From Telluribacter humicola (GTDB lineage Bacteria; Bacteroidota; Bacteroidia; Cytophagales; Spirosomataceae), in contig NZ_JAFIQT010000005.1 of NCBI RefSeq assembly GCF_017355935.1, positions 248,001 through 312,000 of the forward strand: DNA of 64,000 bases, given 5' to 3'. The stretch's first letter is position 1. Each line of letters begins with the position of its first letter. The notes below the pieces were generated by a model. It worked only from the letters and a program-made list of their open reading frames with translations, did not search any database and was not told the origin of the DNA. Shown here one piece after another: positions 53,552 to 63,154 of the stretch. The translations under genes and the position numbers were made by a program.

Positions 53552-55279
53552 TCAAGACTTTGGCCATTGGGTTTCTACTCCCTGTGACCGTACCACGCGT
53601 TGGAACTCCCCTAATCGCTGCTTATCCTCCCTTACGGCACGAGGAATTGCATTAGTTTTCAACGAATGAGCCACCAGCATACCCACAGCTTCACCGATAC
53701 TCCACTCTACCGGGTGCAGTCGGTAACAGCCGTTAGTGATATGGGTGGTACCGATATTCTTGTTGGCAGGCAGCAGGTTTTCAACTCTTTTGGGAATCAG
53801 AGACCCTAATGGTATCTGGAAAGGTAATGACCCGAAGTCTACGTAGTTGACCCCCATCGAGCTGGGGTGCAGATCAATATGGTAGTACCCTACCCCCACG
53901 CTATCATAAAAGTCAGCCGAGGAGTTACCCGTCTTTTTACCCGTTACTAGTGCTCTGTTTTCAGCTCCTACATGTTCCTCCAAAACCGTAAAAAGAGCCT
54001 TGATCCGGCGGGCCTCCCGTACATAGGGGTACTTGGCCAGGCCATCTTCGGTACCCATGATATCGTTACGCAGGCGCAATCCGGCCCAGCCCTGACCACC
54101 GTCCGGGCGCGGGGCCTCCGTCTGCAGCCAGTACAGGAGCGACAGGCTCTGCTGCTTAGCCCGCTCAACGTGCTTGTCAAATTCCTTCTCGCTTACACCT
54201 ACGATATTGCCCAGTACGTAGTCGTTCTGAGGCCAGTTAACAATGGTAATGTCGCCGGGGTAAGTACCGGGCTGGAAGTTATTCTTGTTGATGAGCTTCC
54301 GGTAGTTCCACAGATTCAGATCCGCCTCGGTCTTTATTCCTTCCGGGTGAAAACCCAGTGCTTTGGGCTCAAGGGTACGGGGGTTAGAATAAGATAGGGA
54401 CAGCATCTTGCCAGACCAGGAAGGAGTCATTTTAGGCACAAAGCTCTGCCAGAATGCATACTCTTTGGGCTTATCGATAACATGGTTCTCCCCCTTCACA
54501 TAGTCAATGGCGTAGCACATGGTGAAGGCCTGGTTATTCAGCGGATTGCCTACCTCAGGCGCGTGAAGTTCTCCGGTTTCTTTTTTTGATTCGGTGCCGG
54601 TCACGAACTCTGTCTTAGTCAGGGGTAGCAGATCACCCAGCTCAGTAGCATCCACGAAGTACGGTGCCGTCAGCACTACTTCGTTACCGCTACGTCTATT
54701 CAGGGCTTTCAGTGCTCTTACTTTATCACCCGTTACATCAGCTCCTGTTACCTTATGTTCCAACAGCAGAGTAAGCTTACCACTACTCATGTAGGGCGCC
54801 AGCGTATCCATCATTACTGCCAGTGCTACCCGTGGCTCATGACAGATACGGGATACAGATCCATCACCGGGATTAAGGTTCTTGCGGGCGCGGGCCTCGT
54901 CAGTTAGGGGATAGTACTTCCGGTAGTAGTCACGGACTCCGTTACGGAAGTCACGGTACGACTGCGGCGCCCCGTGGGTTTCGATCCACTGGTGCTCATC
55001 GGGGGGGACTCCCTGCTGGGAAATCTGGCCGCCAATCCAGTCAGTCTCCTCGGTCAGTATTACAGTCAGGCCATTGCGCAGGGAAGCCAGCGCTGCCGCG
55101 AATCCACCCAGACCTCCACCGGCTACCACTACATCGGCTTTGAGTTCCCGGGCCCGGGCAACATTGGGGCCACCTGCTTTCTCTATACTTTCTGCCAGTG
55201 CAGAAGAGGGTAGTAACGAGCCAGCGGCCAGTATACACCCACTGGATGAGACTAATTCTATAAAATTTCTGCGTTTCAT
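53552..55279 (-). CDS. FAD-dependent oxidoreductase, exported
   Basis: A 575-residue protein from MKRRNFIELVSSSGCILA, a twin-arginine-like start; the open frame reaches 55291 but the second Met gives the better signal. The FAD-binding Rossmann fold begins ADVVVAGGGLGGFAAALAS, continues TEETDWIGGQ, and contains APYFVDATELGDLL. This is the layout of the FAD_oxidored (pfam12831) group common in Bacteroidota glycan loci, often misannotated as xanthan lyase. A Cys in GCILAA could serve as a lipobox. It comes last in the SusC/SusD transcript, 69 bases after SusD with a hairpin in between, so it may be expressed at a lower level. Likely substrate: a sugar or polyol. Confidence 0.9.
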   Translation of the reverse strand: MKRRNFIELVSSSGCILAAGSLLPSSALAESIEKAGGPNVARARELKADVVVAGGGLGGFAAALASLRNGLTVILTEETDWIGGQISQQGVPPDEHQWIETHGAPQSYRDFRNGVRDYYRKYYPLTDEARARKNLNPGDGSVSRICHEPRVALAVMMDTLAPYMSSGKLTLLLEHKVTGADVTGDKVRALKALNRRSGNEVVLTAPYFVDATELGDLLPLTKTEFVTGTESKKETGELHAPEVGNPLNNQAFTMCYAIDYVKGENHVIDKPKEYAFWQSFVPKMTPSWSGKMLSLSYSNPRTLEPKALGFHPEGIKTEADLNLWNYRKLINKNNFQPGTYPGDITIVNWPQNDYVLGNIVGVSEKEFDKHVERAKQQSLSLLYWLQTEAPRPDGGQGWAGLRLRNDIMGTEDGLAKYPYVREARRIKALFTVLEEHVGAENRALVTGKKTGNSSADFYDSVGVGYYHIDLHPSSMGVNYVDFGSLPFQIPLGSLIPKRVENLLPANKNIGTTHITNGCYRLHPVEWSIGEAVGMLVAHSLKTNAIPRAVREDKQRLGEFQRVVRSQGVETQWPKS

Positions 55280-55304
55280 TGATCGTGTCACTGGTTATAA
55301 AAAC

Positions 55305-55337
55305 ATACCTTCACCTTACAAGCGAAGGTGAAGGTAT
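55305..55337. terminator. Hairpin between SusD and the FAD oxidoreductase gene
   Basis: A 13-base perfect inverted repeat (ATACCTTCACCTT at 55305-55317, partner at 55325-55337) with a 7-base loop, between the SusD stop and the next gene on the same strand. It probably stops most transcripts or sets a lower expression for the FAD gene. Confidence 0.8.
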
Positions 55338-55360
55338 TTATATCTACTTATACTTCACTA

Positions 55361-57055
55361 TTACCAATCCTTATTTTGAGTAAGTCCCGGATTGATATCC
55401 CGCTCGGCCTGGGGTACCGGCAGCAACATAAGCTTAGGGTACCAGAAACGATTTTCGCGTACCATACGGAGGCTTTCCTGTCCCTCGTAAGTGGGTATAC
55501 TGTTCAGGTCGTGCTTGGCTGACTTTTTGAAATTCGGTACCAGAGGCATTTTAGCCGGATCTTTGGCAATACCCATCACCTGCTGAGGCATGACGATATC
55601 AGCAATTTCCCAGCGGCGGATATCAAACCAGCGGAAACCCTCCATGGCGAGTTCGGCCACACGTTCACGTCGGATCAGCTCACGCAACTCATTCTGATCA
55701 TTCTGAATAGCAACAGGTACTTCAGGCTGCCTGGCTCTTCTTCTTACTTTATTAATAGCCTCAATGACCGAAGCATCGATTTCACCCAGTTCGATCTTGG
55801 CCTCTGCATAGGTCAATAGAATCTCGGCATAGCGCATAAGAATAAAATTAACGCGGGCCTGGAAAGCATTTTCGTTGGTCTGGGTGTACTTAGCCCACAG
55901 GAGGCCTACCCCACTTTTGGCCGGGCCAAACGCGTTGCTAAAGTCGGCGTTTGCTCTGGTTGTCCAGGTACCATCGGCATTTTTGAATGAGGTTGTAGGA
56001 TTATAAATATCGTACACAACCGTAGCCAGGTTCATACTAATGGTATCACCCGGCATGGCAACAGTATACTTGAGGCGCAGATCACGATTGAGACGCGGGT
56101 TTTGGGGATCATATACCGCCGACTCATCAATACGCTTTCCATCCTTTGCTTCAAATATATCCACCAGACGCTGCTGCGGGAAACGCCCCGACTGCCCACC
56201 GGCGGCCCGGGATATACTGCCCAGGGGTAACCAATTGGTGTTGGAAGGATCAGAGTCTGAATACAGGACTTCCCACATAATCTCTTTCCCGGCGTTGGGA
56301 GCCTGCCCTGCCCGGGTAAAGAGATCACCAAAGTTAGGGTTTAGGCCCAGTCCGGCTCCATCTATTACCTGCTTGGCTGTACTTGCCGCCAAAGCATAGT
56401 CCTTATTATACAACGCAGCTCTTGCCTTGATACCCAGGGCTACGGCTTTGCTGACACGGCCGCGCTGCGTTGGTGCCCAATCCAGTACCTGTGCGGCCAC
56501 GTCAAGCTCATCGTAAATAAACTTAATCAATTCGGCGCGGGGGGTACGCTTTTGAGTGTAGAACTCATCCGGAGTCAGGGGCTTGGTGATCAGAGGGGCT
56601 TCACCAAACATAAAGGTCAGGTAGAGGTACGACCACGCACGAATGACCCGGGCCTCAGCCTGAAGCCGATTGTAAGTGGCAGGTGCTACCTGATCTTTTC
56701 CTTTTTCCATTCCCTCCAGCATAGTATTTGTCCGCTGGATGGTCGTGTAAGCCAATCGCCAAATGGAGGCTGAATGTCCGTTGAACACATCAAAGTTTCC
56801 TTCTCCCAGCTCAACCGCCCGCAGGAGCGCTATATCCGTCCAGCCATCCATCATGGACTGGTAGGCCGTATTTCCTACATTCCAATATGCGGATCTGTAG
56901 ATGGCATTAAGGGCCGCGTTCATTTCGGTTTCGTTATTGAAAAACTGCCCGGTAGCGGGAGCATCCAGTGGAACCTGCTCCAGGTAGTCCTGACACCCTT
57001 GTGAAAGGAACATCGTGAGGCATAGGCCTGCGGCGTATAATATTTTCTTTTTCAT
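55361..57055 (-). CDS. SusD/RagB outer-membrane glycan-binding lipoprotein
   Basis: A 564-residue SusD protein with lipobox FLSQGC (Cys 21) and the mature start QDYLEQVPLDAP. TPR-type helices are seen in AEARVIRAWSYLYLTFMFG, and the C-terminal family signature is MEGFRWFDIRRWEIADIVM. It starts 5 bases after the SusC gene, as is usual. SusD holds the glycan at the outer face of the SusC channel. Together with the AGE epimerase and the MFS carrier upstream, it likely takes up an amino-sugar-containing or sialylated glycan, by inference from context only. Confidence 0.95.
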   Translation of the reverse strand: MKKKILYAAGLCLTMFLSQGCQDYLEQVPLDAPATGQFFNNETEMNAALNAIYRSAYWNVGNTAYQSMMDGWTDIALLRAVELGEGNFDVFNGHSASIWRLAYTTIQRTNTMLEGMEKGKDQVAPATYNRLQAEARVIRAWSYLYLTFMFGEAPLITKPLTPDEFYTQKRTPRAELIKFIYDELDVAAQVLDWAPTQRGRVSKAVALGIKARAALYNKDYALAASTAKQVIDGAGLGLNPNFGDLFTRAGQAPNAGKEIMWEVLYSDSDPSNTNWLPLGSISRAAGGQSGRFPQQRLVDIFEAKDGKRIDESAVYDPQNPRLNRDLRLKYTVAMPGDTISMNLATVVYDIYNPTTSFKNADGTWTTRANADFSNAFGPAKSGVGLLWAKYTQTNENAFQARVNFILMRYAEILLTYAEAKIELGEIDASVIEAINKVRRRARQPEVPVAIQNDQNELRELIRRERVAELAMEGFRWFDIRRWEIADIVMPQQVMGIAKDPAKMPLVPNFKKSAKHDLNSIPTYEGQESLRMVRENRFWYPKLMLLPVPQAERDINPGLTQNKDW

Positions 57056-57060
57056 GTTTC

Positions 57061-60000
57061 TTAGAATTTAAGGTTAAGACCCACTGTATACGTTCTCATG
57101 ATAGGGTAGAAGGTACCACCCGTATCGCGTTGCTCAGGATCAAAGCCGGGGAAGAAATTGTCCCAGGTAACCAGGTTCTGACCGCTGGCGTAGATACGCG
57201 CCGATCCGATTCCGATTTTCTTGCTTATAGCACCCGGTACGGTGTAGCCAATCACGAGGTTCTTCAGTCGCAGGTAAGCACTTGACCGGACCCAATAGGA
57301 CGATGCCACATAGTTGTTACCAATACTGTTGTTGGTCAGACGAGGGTAGGCTGCGTCGGTATTTTCAGGAGACCAGTAATCCTTCTGATGCTCAAACATA
57401 GACCCCTGGTAAGCTGCTGAATAGAAGGGCTGCGAACCCGTACCTGACAAGTAGTTATCGCGCTTGCCTACTCCCTGGAAGAACACAGTCAGATCAAAGC
57501 CTTTGTACTGTGAGCCCAGATTGAGGCTGTATTCATAACGGGGAAAGTAGTTGCCCAGGATAGTCCGGTCGTAGTTATCGATCTTGTTATCAGGCTTACC
57601 CTCGGGCCCGCTGATATCGCGGTAGCGGATATCTCCGGGCTTGGTATTACCAAAGTGGAAAGGAGCATTGTCGATCTCCTCCTGACTCTGAAACAAGCCT
57701 TCGGCCATATATCCATAGTATGAATCAAGCGCAAAGCCTTCCTGCTGGATACGAGCACCCGAGATGATAGGCGTACCTCCGTTGTTCAGCAATTTGTTCT
57801 TTACATCTGACATATTGAACTGCACCTGATAGCTGAAGTCGTCAATCTTGTCTCTCCATCCGGCTCCAAATTCCCATCCGGCATTACGCATTGAACCTAC
57901 GTTGACAAATGGTGAACCCAGACCCACATACGTAGGTACGGGTACCCGCTGGAGCATATCCTCAATATCACGCTGGAAGAAATCCGCGGTAATAGTCAGG
58001 CGGTTGTTGAGCAGTCCGAAGTCAGCACCAATATCCAGGATCTTTGATGTCTCCCAACGGATGTTAGGGTTAGCGGCGGTAGTCAGGGCATAGCCCGCAT
58101 TCACTACGTCATTGAAGTAGTAGTTATAGCCAGCACCTGCTTCAAAAAGGGAGTAGGTGGGGTAGTAGCTTGAAAGGGCCTGGTTACCCAACGCACCGTA
58201 CGAAGCCCGGATCTTGGCATCGCCGATGATATTGCTGATGCCTGACCAGAAACCTTCCTGCGAAATTCGCCATCCGGCCGATACCGATGGGAATAGCTTC
58301 CACCAGTTGTTCTGTCTGAAACGTGATGAAGCATCCCAGCGACCGTTCACTTCCAGCAGGTACTTCTCCTTGTAGTTGTAGTTGACACGGCTGTACACGG
58401 ACACCATCGAAAAGCGGTTTTCTCCACCCCCCAATGTCTGTCCCAGCGGGTCCCCGCTATCCAGGTAGGGGCGATCAGGCGAAAGCAGGTTTTGGCGGGA
58501 GGCATTGATAAAGACCGAGCGGAAATCTTCGGTACTAAAACCTCCCAACAGGGTGAGGTTATGATCACCAGCAGACTTATTATAGGTAGCCTGCGTACGG
58601 AACAGGTTCTGAACGTTTTCAGAACGGCTCTCCGCCAATGAATTCAAAGCCGGCCAGGGACGAGCAAACAGTAACGTATTGTTGGCCGGATCTGCTTCAA
58701 AGATTCGATACTGATCGGTAAAGGTACGGGCGTTGCCAGTGTAGTAGTTAGAGCTGTATGTAGCCAACAGCTCCAGACCTTCAATAGGAGTATAGGTCAG
58801 GGTTCCTTTCAGGATACGGGAGTCAACGATGTTTCGGCTGAATCCGCCATCCTCGGCCTGAGCCGCGGGATTGATGTTGGACCAGCCCTCGCCCCACTCA
58901 CCGGTATTGTAACGACCGGGCGCTACGGCCGGATAGCCCAGCATCCGGTTAATGATGGTTTCGGGTGAACCCTGACCGGGCCAGTTACGGTCAGTACGGT
59001 TCAGAACCAGATCCATTGATGCTGACAGCTTTTTGGTCAGGGTAAGGTCGGTGTTAAAGCGCAGGTCAGTACGCTTGTAGTTGGTATTTGCCGTAAGACC
59101 ATTCTGATTCAGGAAACTACCGGAAGCGTATACTTTGATGCGGTCAGTACCAGCCGAAACGTTGAGGTTGTGGTTGTGCATCAGACCCGTGTTGGTTAGT
59201 ACCAAAGCCTTCCAGTCGGTATTGAAGCGGGATATGTTATCGGGACCGAGTTTCTCGTAGTCAGCAATCTGCTGGGTGAATGCCGGAGGAAGACCGCTGT
59301 TCACCTGGGCTACATCCCATAGTTTCATGTGATCCAGCGCGTTGACCTTCTGGGGCAGGTCGGTAGCCTCCTGCTTGGTTACGTAAGTATTATAGCTTAC
59401 GTTGACACCGCTGGCTCCACGCTTGGTCGTAATCAACACGACCCCGTTGGCTGCCCGCGAACCGTACACGGCCGCTGCCGCTGCATCTTTAAGGATTGAG
59501 ATACTGGCGATGTTATTAGGGTCAATGGCATCCAGGCTCATCTCCACGTTGTCCACCAGGATCAGGGGGTTCTGTCCGGCGTTGACTGAGCCAATACCAC
59601 GAATACGGATAGTACCAGCATCACCACCAGGTGCTCCCGATTGCTGAGTTATGGTCACACCCGGAGCGGCTCCCTGCAGAGCCAGTGACGTAGAAGCCAC
59701 CTGGCGGTTGGTAAGCATTTCACCATCCACCACCGAAACAGAGCCGGTCAGGTTTACTTTCTTCTGGGTGCCGTATCCTACTACTACGACTTCATTAAGA
59801 GTTTTGAGGTCTTCGGATAAGGCTACATTGAACACACCCGGACCATCATAAGGAATCTCTTTGGACTCCATACCCATGAAGGAAAATACAAGTGTACCGG
59901 GGCCCGGAGATACATTAAGGAGATATGATCCATCACTAGAGGTAGTAGTACCAGTAGTGGTACCTTTCACTACAACAGTAACTCCCGGCAGGGCTTCCCC

Positions 60001-60126
60001 CTTTGAGTCCGTTACTGTTCCCCGCAGGGCCTGGGTTTGCGCAGAAGCAAGGTGCTGCTGGCAAACCGATAATAACAGTATGAGCAGCCAGCTCATCTGC
60101 CATTTTTTCGTAAACAGGTTAGGCAT
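57061..60126 (-). CDS. SusC/RagA TonB-linked outer-membrane transporter
   Basis: About 1021 residues from the Met at 60126 (MPNLFTKKWQMSWLLILLL); an in-frame ATG at 60195 would add 23 residues and cut into the motif-bearing leader. The signal peptide ends ASA; the CarboxypepD_reg-like domain starts LRGTVTDSKGEALPGVTVV. The SusC signature is NEVVVVGYGTQKKVNLTGSV, the plug contains AAAVYGSRAANGVVLITTKRG, and the barrel ends YTVGLNLKF. It forms a pair with SusD 5 bases later. It imports an oligosaccharide, driven by TonB. The leader contains the same 14-base motif as the other SusC of the window. Confidence 0.95.
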   Translation of the reverse strand: MPNLFTKKWQMSWLLILLLSVCQQHLASAQTQALRGTVTDSKGEALPGVTVVVKGTTTGTTTSSDGSYLLNVSPGPGTLVFSFMGMESKEIPYDGPGVFNVALSEDLKTLNEVVVVGYGTQKKVNLTGSVSVVDGEMLTNRQVASTSLALQGAAPGVTITQQSGAPGGDAGTIRIRGIGSVNAGQNPLILVDNVEMSLDAIDPNNIASISILKDAAAAAVYGSRAANGVVLITTKRGASGVNVSYNTYVTKQEATDLPQKVNALDHMKLWDVAQVNSGLPPAFTQQIADYEKLGPDNISRFNTDWKALVLTNTGLMHNHNLNVSAGTDRIKVYASGSFLNQNGLTANTNYKRTDLRFNTDLTLTKKLSASMDLVLNRTDRNWPGQGSPETIINRMLGYPAVAPGRYNTGEWGEGWSNINPAAQAEDGGFSRNIVDSRILKGTLTYTPIEGLELLATYSSNYYTGNARTFTDQYRIFEADPANNTLLFARPWPALNSLAESRSENVQNLFRTQATYNKSAGDHNLTLLGGFSTEDFRSVFINASRQNLLSPDRPYLDSGDPLGQTLGGGENRFSMVSVYSRVNYNYKEKYLLEVNGRWDASSRFRQNNWWKLFPSVSAGWRISQEGFWSGISNIIGDAKIRASYGALGNQALSSYYPTYSLFEAGAGYNYYFNDVVNAGYALTTAANPNIRWETSKILDIGADFGLLNNRLTITADFFQRDIEDMLQRVPVPTYVGLGSPFVNVGSMRNAGWEFGAGWRDKIDDFSYQVQFNMSDVKNKLLNNGGTPIISGARIQQEGFALDSYYGYMAEGLFQSQEEIDNAPFHFGNTKPGDIRYRDISGPEGKPDNKIDNYDRTILGNYFPRYEYSLNLGSQYKGFDLTVFFQGVGKRDNYLSGTGSQPFYSAAYQGSMFEHQKDYWSPENTDAAYPRLTNNSIGNNYVASSYWVRSSAYLRLKNLVIGYTVPGAISKKIGIGSARIYASGQNLVTWDNFFPGFDPEQRDTGGTFYPIMRTYTVGLNLKF

Positions 60127-60255
60127 AGCAATCGGGTTTAGAGGTTTAGAAAAGTGATGTTCATAAAAGGGTTTAGGAATTTTACTTTTTGGCATTGGCG
60201 TCAGGTTTTTGGGAAAGGGTTAGGAAAAAGAATTATAGGTAAGGGTTAGGAATAG
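60127..60255 (-). promoter_or_regulatory. SusC leader with repeated CCTAACCC/CTAAACC motifs
   Basis: In the transcribed direction this 129-base leader reads through CCTAACCCTT, then TTTTCCTAACCCTT (plus-strand 60215-60228), then TTCCTAAACCCTT (60167-60179), and finally CTAAACCTCTAAACCC just before the ATG. The exact 14-mer is shared with the first SusC leader. The region lies in the 66-base gap and extends into the alternative start of the SusC frame. Confidence 0.45.
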
Positions 60256-60261
60256 ATTTAA

Positions 60262-61869
60262 TCAAAGTGCATTACAAGTCAAACTGAAATCTACATGGGC
60301 CTCAAACAGGCGGTTCCAGGGCAGCGAGAACGAAAAAGCGGAAGGCATCCGGCATTGTACCAGGGGCATATCAGTATTGACAGTTTTGAAATAGTGGCGG
60401 GTGAAATCTTCAAAATATTCCTTCATCAGCTTACCAGCGAATGCTTCGGCTTTTGCGTTTTTTTCATCGCTCATGATTACGGAACTTCTACGTACCTGAT
60501 CCAGGTACTCGTTGGTCTTTCCCCTTACTAGGGTATGGAAGTAGTAGTCATCCATGACGCGGTGGATGATGAACCAATGCTGGGCTGTCCTGATTCGATC
60601 GGCTACTTTTGGGTCTGAAAGTAGCTTTTGCTCTGCCAGGGTGAATACCACCCCATGGGGCAGTGCCGTTCCGATCGTGTTGCCGGCGGTATTCCAGGCA
60701 GCATAACCGTTTAGCCGGGGGAATACCTTTCTTTTCATTAATGCAGCTATAAATTGAGGATCAGCTCCCTGTACATCCCCCACCGGATCTATATCAGCTA
60801 TGATTACTTTCTGTCCCTGGTTAAGTTTTTCTTCGATTTCCCGAGCAAAGGTTTCGGCCCGCCCTCTCTCTAACCTTGATGTATATACGTAGAATAACAC
60901 ATCCGCCTTTTGCTCGTCCTCAACTTCCACTGACCCGGTAGCCTTAATGTGATAACTTACCGTCTGGTGCAAGGGTCGATCTTCAAATGGCATCGTACTT
61001 TTTGACTGCTTTTCAGAGGAGTATATAGCTTTGATCTTAGGCTGATAGCTATGGAATTGGGTAAGGGCCCGTGCCAGCAGCAACATACTTACTTCATCGG
61101 CTCCGGGCTGAACGGCTACTTTATCGTTGAGTCCCTGCTTTTCAACTTCTACTATCAGTTGCTCCCGATCCGCTACGTGTATCCCCTGTGGTTTGGCATC
61201 ATCCTGCGACAGGATCAGGTAATCAATAATTCCCTTTTTGACCATCTCAATGGCTTTAAGATTGGTCTGGAGGTTACGCTTACGCGCCATTTTGTAATCA
61301 TTCAGTACCTCCTCCGGTATTTCACGCTCGAGCGCCGCAGTTGCTTTCTTTGATCTGGCATCTGGGGCTACTGATATTTCCGCCCAGTGTTCCAGCTTTA
61401 CCCGGTAGGCTTCGTTTTTATCACCGGGTGTCGGTGCCAGCCGCATGATTACACTCTGAACATATAGTTTACCCTGAGGCATCTTTCCCTTTAACTCCCT
61501 TAGAAACTCAACGCGCTTGAGTGCCTCCGCCGAAGAGACGCGGTGCATCCGTGAGCCTACCAGCCCGCCGTACGCCAGCATGTCCAGGGCTACTATAACT
61601 ACATCATACGACAGCAGGTCCTGAGCCCTGACCCATTCAATAATGCGGTCCGACTGGCCGGCCGTAGCGAACTTCCCCAGTAGCTCACGGGGTGGTGTGA
61701 CTACTTCCGCGTTACCGATCAGACCCATTCGGGTAGTGAACTGGGTACTGGTAGGGCGATCGTCCAGCGGAATCAGCAGTACCTTGGTACTAAATGCGGG
61801 TTGGGCTTGTGCCCTAATCTGTACATTCAGACTAAGCAATACAGCCAGAAAAAGGAAATACTTTACCAT
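60262..61869 (-). CDS. DUF4127 family protein, exported
   Basis: A 535-residue exported protein with signal peptide (about 1-20, FLFLAVLLSLNVQIRAQ). The N-terminal motif LLIPLDDRPTSTQFTTRMG is the hallmark of DUF4127; YDVVIVALDMLAYGGLVGSR and LILSQDDAKPQG are further conserved, acid-rich sites that could bind a metal. The family has no firm biochemical role known to me. It lies 66 bases before the SusC leader and 27 bases after the MFS gene, so it belongs to the same unit. A hydrolase or lyase step on the imported glycan is a reasonable but unproven idea. Confidence 0.88.
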   Translation of the reverse strand: MVKYFLFLAVLLSLNVQIRAQAQPAFSTKVLLIPLDDRPTSTQFTTRMGLIGNAEVVTPPRELLGKFATAGQSDRIIEWVRAQDLLSYDVVIVALDMLAYGGLVGSRMHRVSSAEALKRVEFLRELKGKMPQGKLYVQSVIMRLAPTPGDKNEAYRVKLEHWAEISVAPDARSKKATAALEREIPEEVLNDYKMARKRNLQTNLKAIEMVKKGIIDYLILSQDDAKPQGIHVADREQLIVEVEKQGLNDKVAVQPGADEVSMLLLARALTQFHSYQPKIKAIYSSEKQSKSTMPFEDRPLHQTVSYHIKATGSVEVEDEQKADVLFYVYTSRLERGRAETFAREIEEKLNQGQKVIIADIDPVGDVQGADPQFIAALMKRKVFPRLNGYAAWNTAGNTIGTALPHGVVFTLAEQKLLSDPKVADRIRTAQHWFIIHRVMDDYYFHTLVRGKTNEYLDQVRRSSVIMSDEKNAKAEAFAGKLMKEYFEDFTRHYFKTVNTDMPLVQCRMPSAFSFSLPWNRLFEAHVDFSLTCNAL

Positions 61870-61896
61870 AGAACTATTAGGATTTGCTTCAATTCA

Positions 61897-63150
61897 CTAG
61901 CTCAATTCGCTGTACCTTGACTTATAGCCATTGACGCCGTAGAACAGGATATATACATAGCAGACCAGCGGTACCATGAATGCTACCGTCCACGAAAAGT
62001 TATCAATCAGAAAACCCTGACAAAAGGATATGATAGCGCCACCCGCAATAGCGGTGGATAATATACCAGAAGCACGAGTGGTGTAGGTGCCTAATCCGCT
62101 TACGGATAGGGAAAAGATAATGGCAAACATGACTGAATTGCACAGGCCAACTGCTATCATTGACCACACGGCCAGGTACCCCTCTGAATTTACAGAAATA
62201 CAAATCAGGGCTATGGCGATAGCTGCACAGGCAGCCAAAACCGAGGAGGGCTTGTATACTTTCAGTCCAAAGAATCCCAGCATACGGCCTACCATCATAC
62301 TGCCCCAGTAAAGGGCCACGTAGGCATTAGATTCGCTCTCTGATATCAGTAACAGATCAGCTATATAGTTGGTAAGGAAGGTACCCACTGATACCTCTGC
62401 ACCCACATATACGAATATTGCTATGGCTCCCAGGTTTAGGTTTCGGAACGAAAAAACACTCTTACGATCACCTTCTTCAGAAGCTTTTTCAGCTTTTGCT
62501 TCACTGGTGCTGATCATGGGGAGAGATAGAAAGTAAACTACCGCAGCGATCAGCAGTAGGACCAGCCCAATACCAATATAAGGGTAACGTACTGCTTCGC
62601 TACCGGCATTTGTGTTCTGGAGAGGTGCCAGGATGAAGTAGGCCCCAAAAAGAGGAGCAACAGTAGTACCCAACGAACCCACCCCCTGGATCAGGGTCAA
62701 ACGCGACGAAGCTGTTTTGGCCGGTCCCAGTACTGTAATGTAGGGATTGGCCGCCACCTGAAGGAGTACTATGCCAATGGCTACCACAAATAGAGCGGCC
62801 AGAAACAGGTAGTACTGATGTAATATAGACGCCGGGAAGAAAAGAAACGCACCCAGGGCGGCCACCGCAAACCCCAAAACCATCCCGTACTTGTACCCTA
62901 CCCTCTCCACAATCTTACCCGCCGGAATAGACATGACACCGTAGGTTAGGAAGAAGTAAAACTGTACCAGAGATGACTCGGTATAGGTAAGGGTAAAGCC
63001 TTCCTTGAAGAAGGGCACCAGCGTATCGTTCAGACAGGTGATAAAACCCATCATGAAGTACAGGATAGCCAGCGAGACCAGAGCAGGCGTATAATTCTGC
63101 TGATCAGAGGCATCCGAAACTACTACGTCAGGTGAGACTATATTAGCCAT
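61897..63150 (-). CDS. MFS sugar transporter, FucP-like
   Basis: A 417-residue carrier from MANIVSPDVVVSDASDQQ; the frame opens at 63192, but that would overlap the AGE gene. Twelve predicted spans. The first (LAILYFMMGFITCLNDTLV) and the loop AGKIVERVGYKYGMVLG are typical of the fucose/glucose:H+ symporter (FucP/NagP-type) group. Conserved NPYITVLGP is in span 5. It would move a monosaccharide across the inner membrane. It begins 4 bases after the epimerase gene and 27 bases before DUF4127, so it is in the same operon. An amino sugar (GlcNAc, ManNAc or sialic acid) is suggested by the epimerase. Confidence 0.92.
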   Translation of the reverse strand: MANIVSPDVVVSDASDQQNYTPALVSLAILYFMMGFITCLNDTLVPFFKEGFTLTYTESSLVQFYFFLTYGVMSIPAGKIVERVGYKYGMVLGFAVAALGAFLFFPASILHQYYLFLAALFVVAIGIVLLQVAANPYITVLGPAKTASSRLTLIQGVGSLGTTVAPLFGAYFILAPLQNTNAGSEAVRYPYIGIGLVLLLIAAVVYFLSLPMISTSEAKAEKASEEGDRKSVFSFRNLNLGAIAIFVYVGAEVSVGTFLTNYIADLLLISESESNAYVALYWGSMMVGRMLGFFGLKVYKPSSVLAACAAIAIALICISVNSEGYLAVWSMIAVGLCNSVMFAIIFSLSVSGLGTYTTRASGILSTAIAGGAIISFCQGFLIDNFSWTVAFMVPLVCYVYILFYGVNGYKSRYSELS

Positions 63151-63154
63151 AGGG

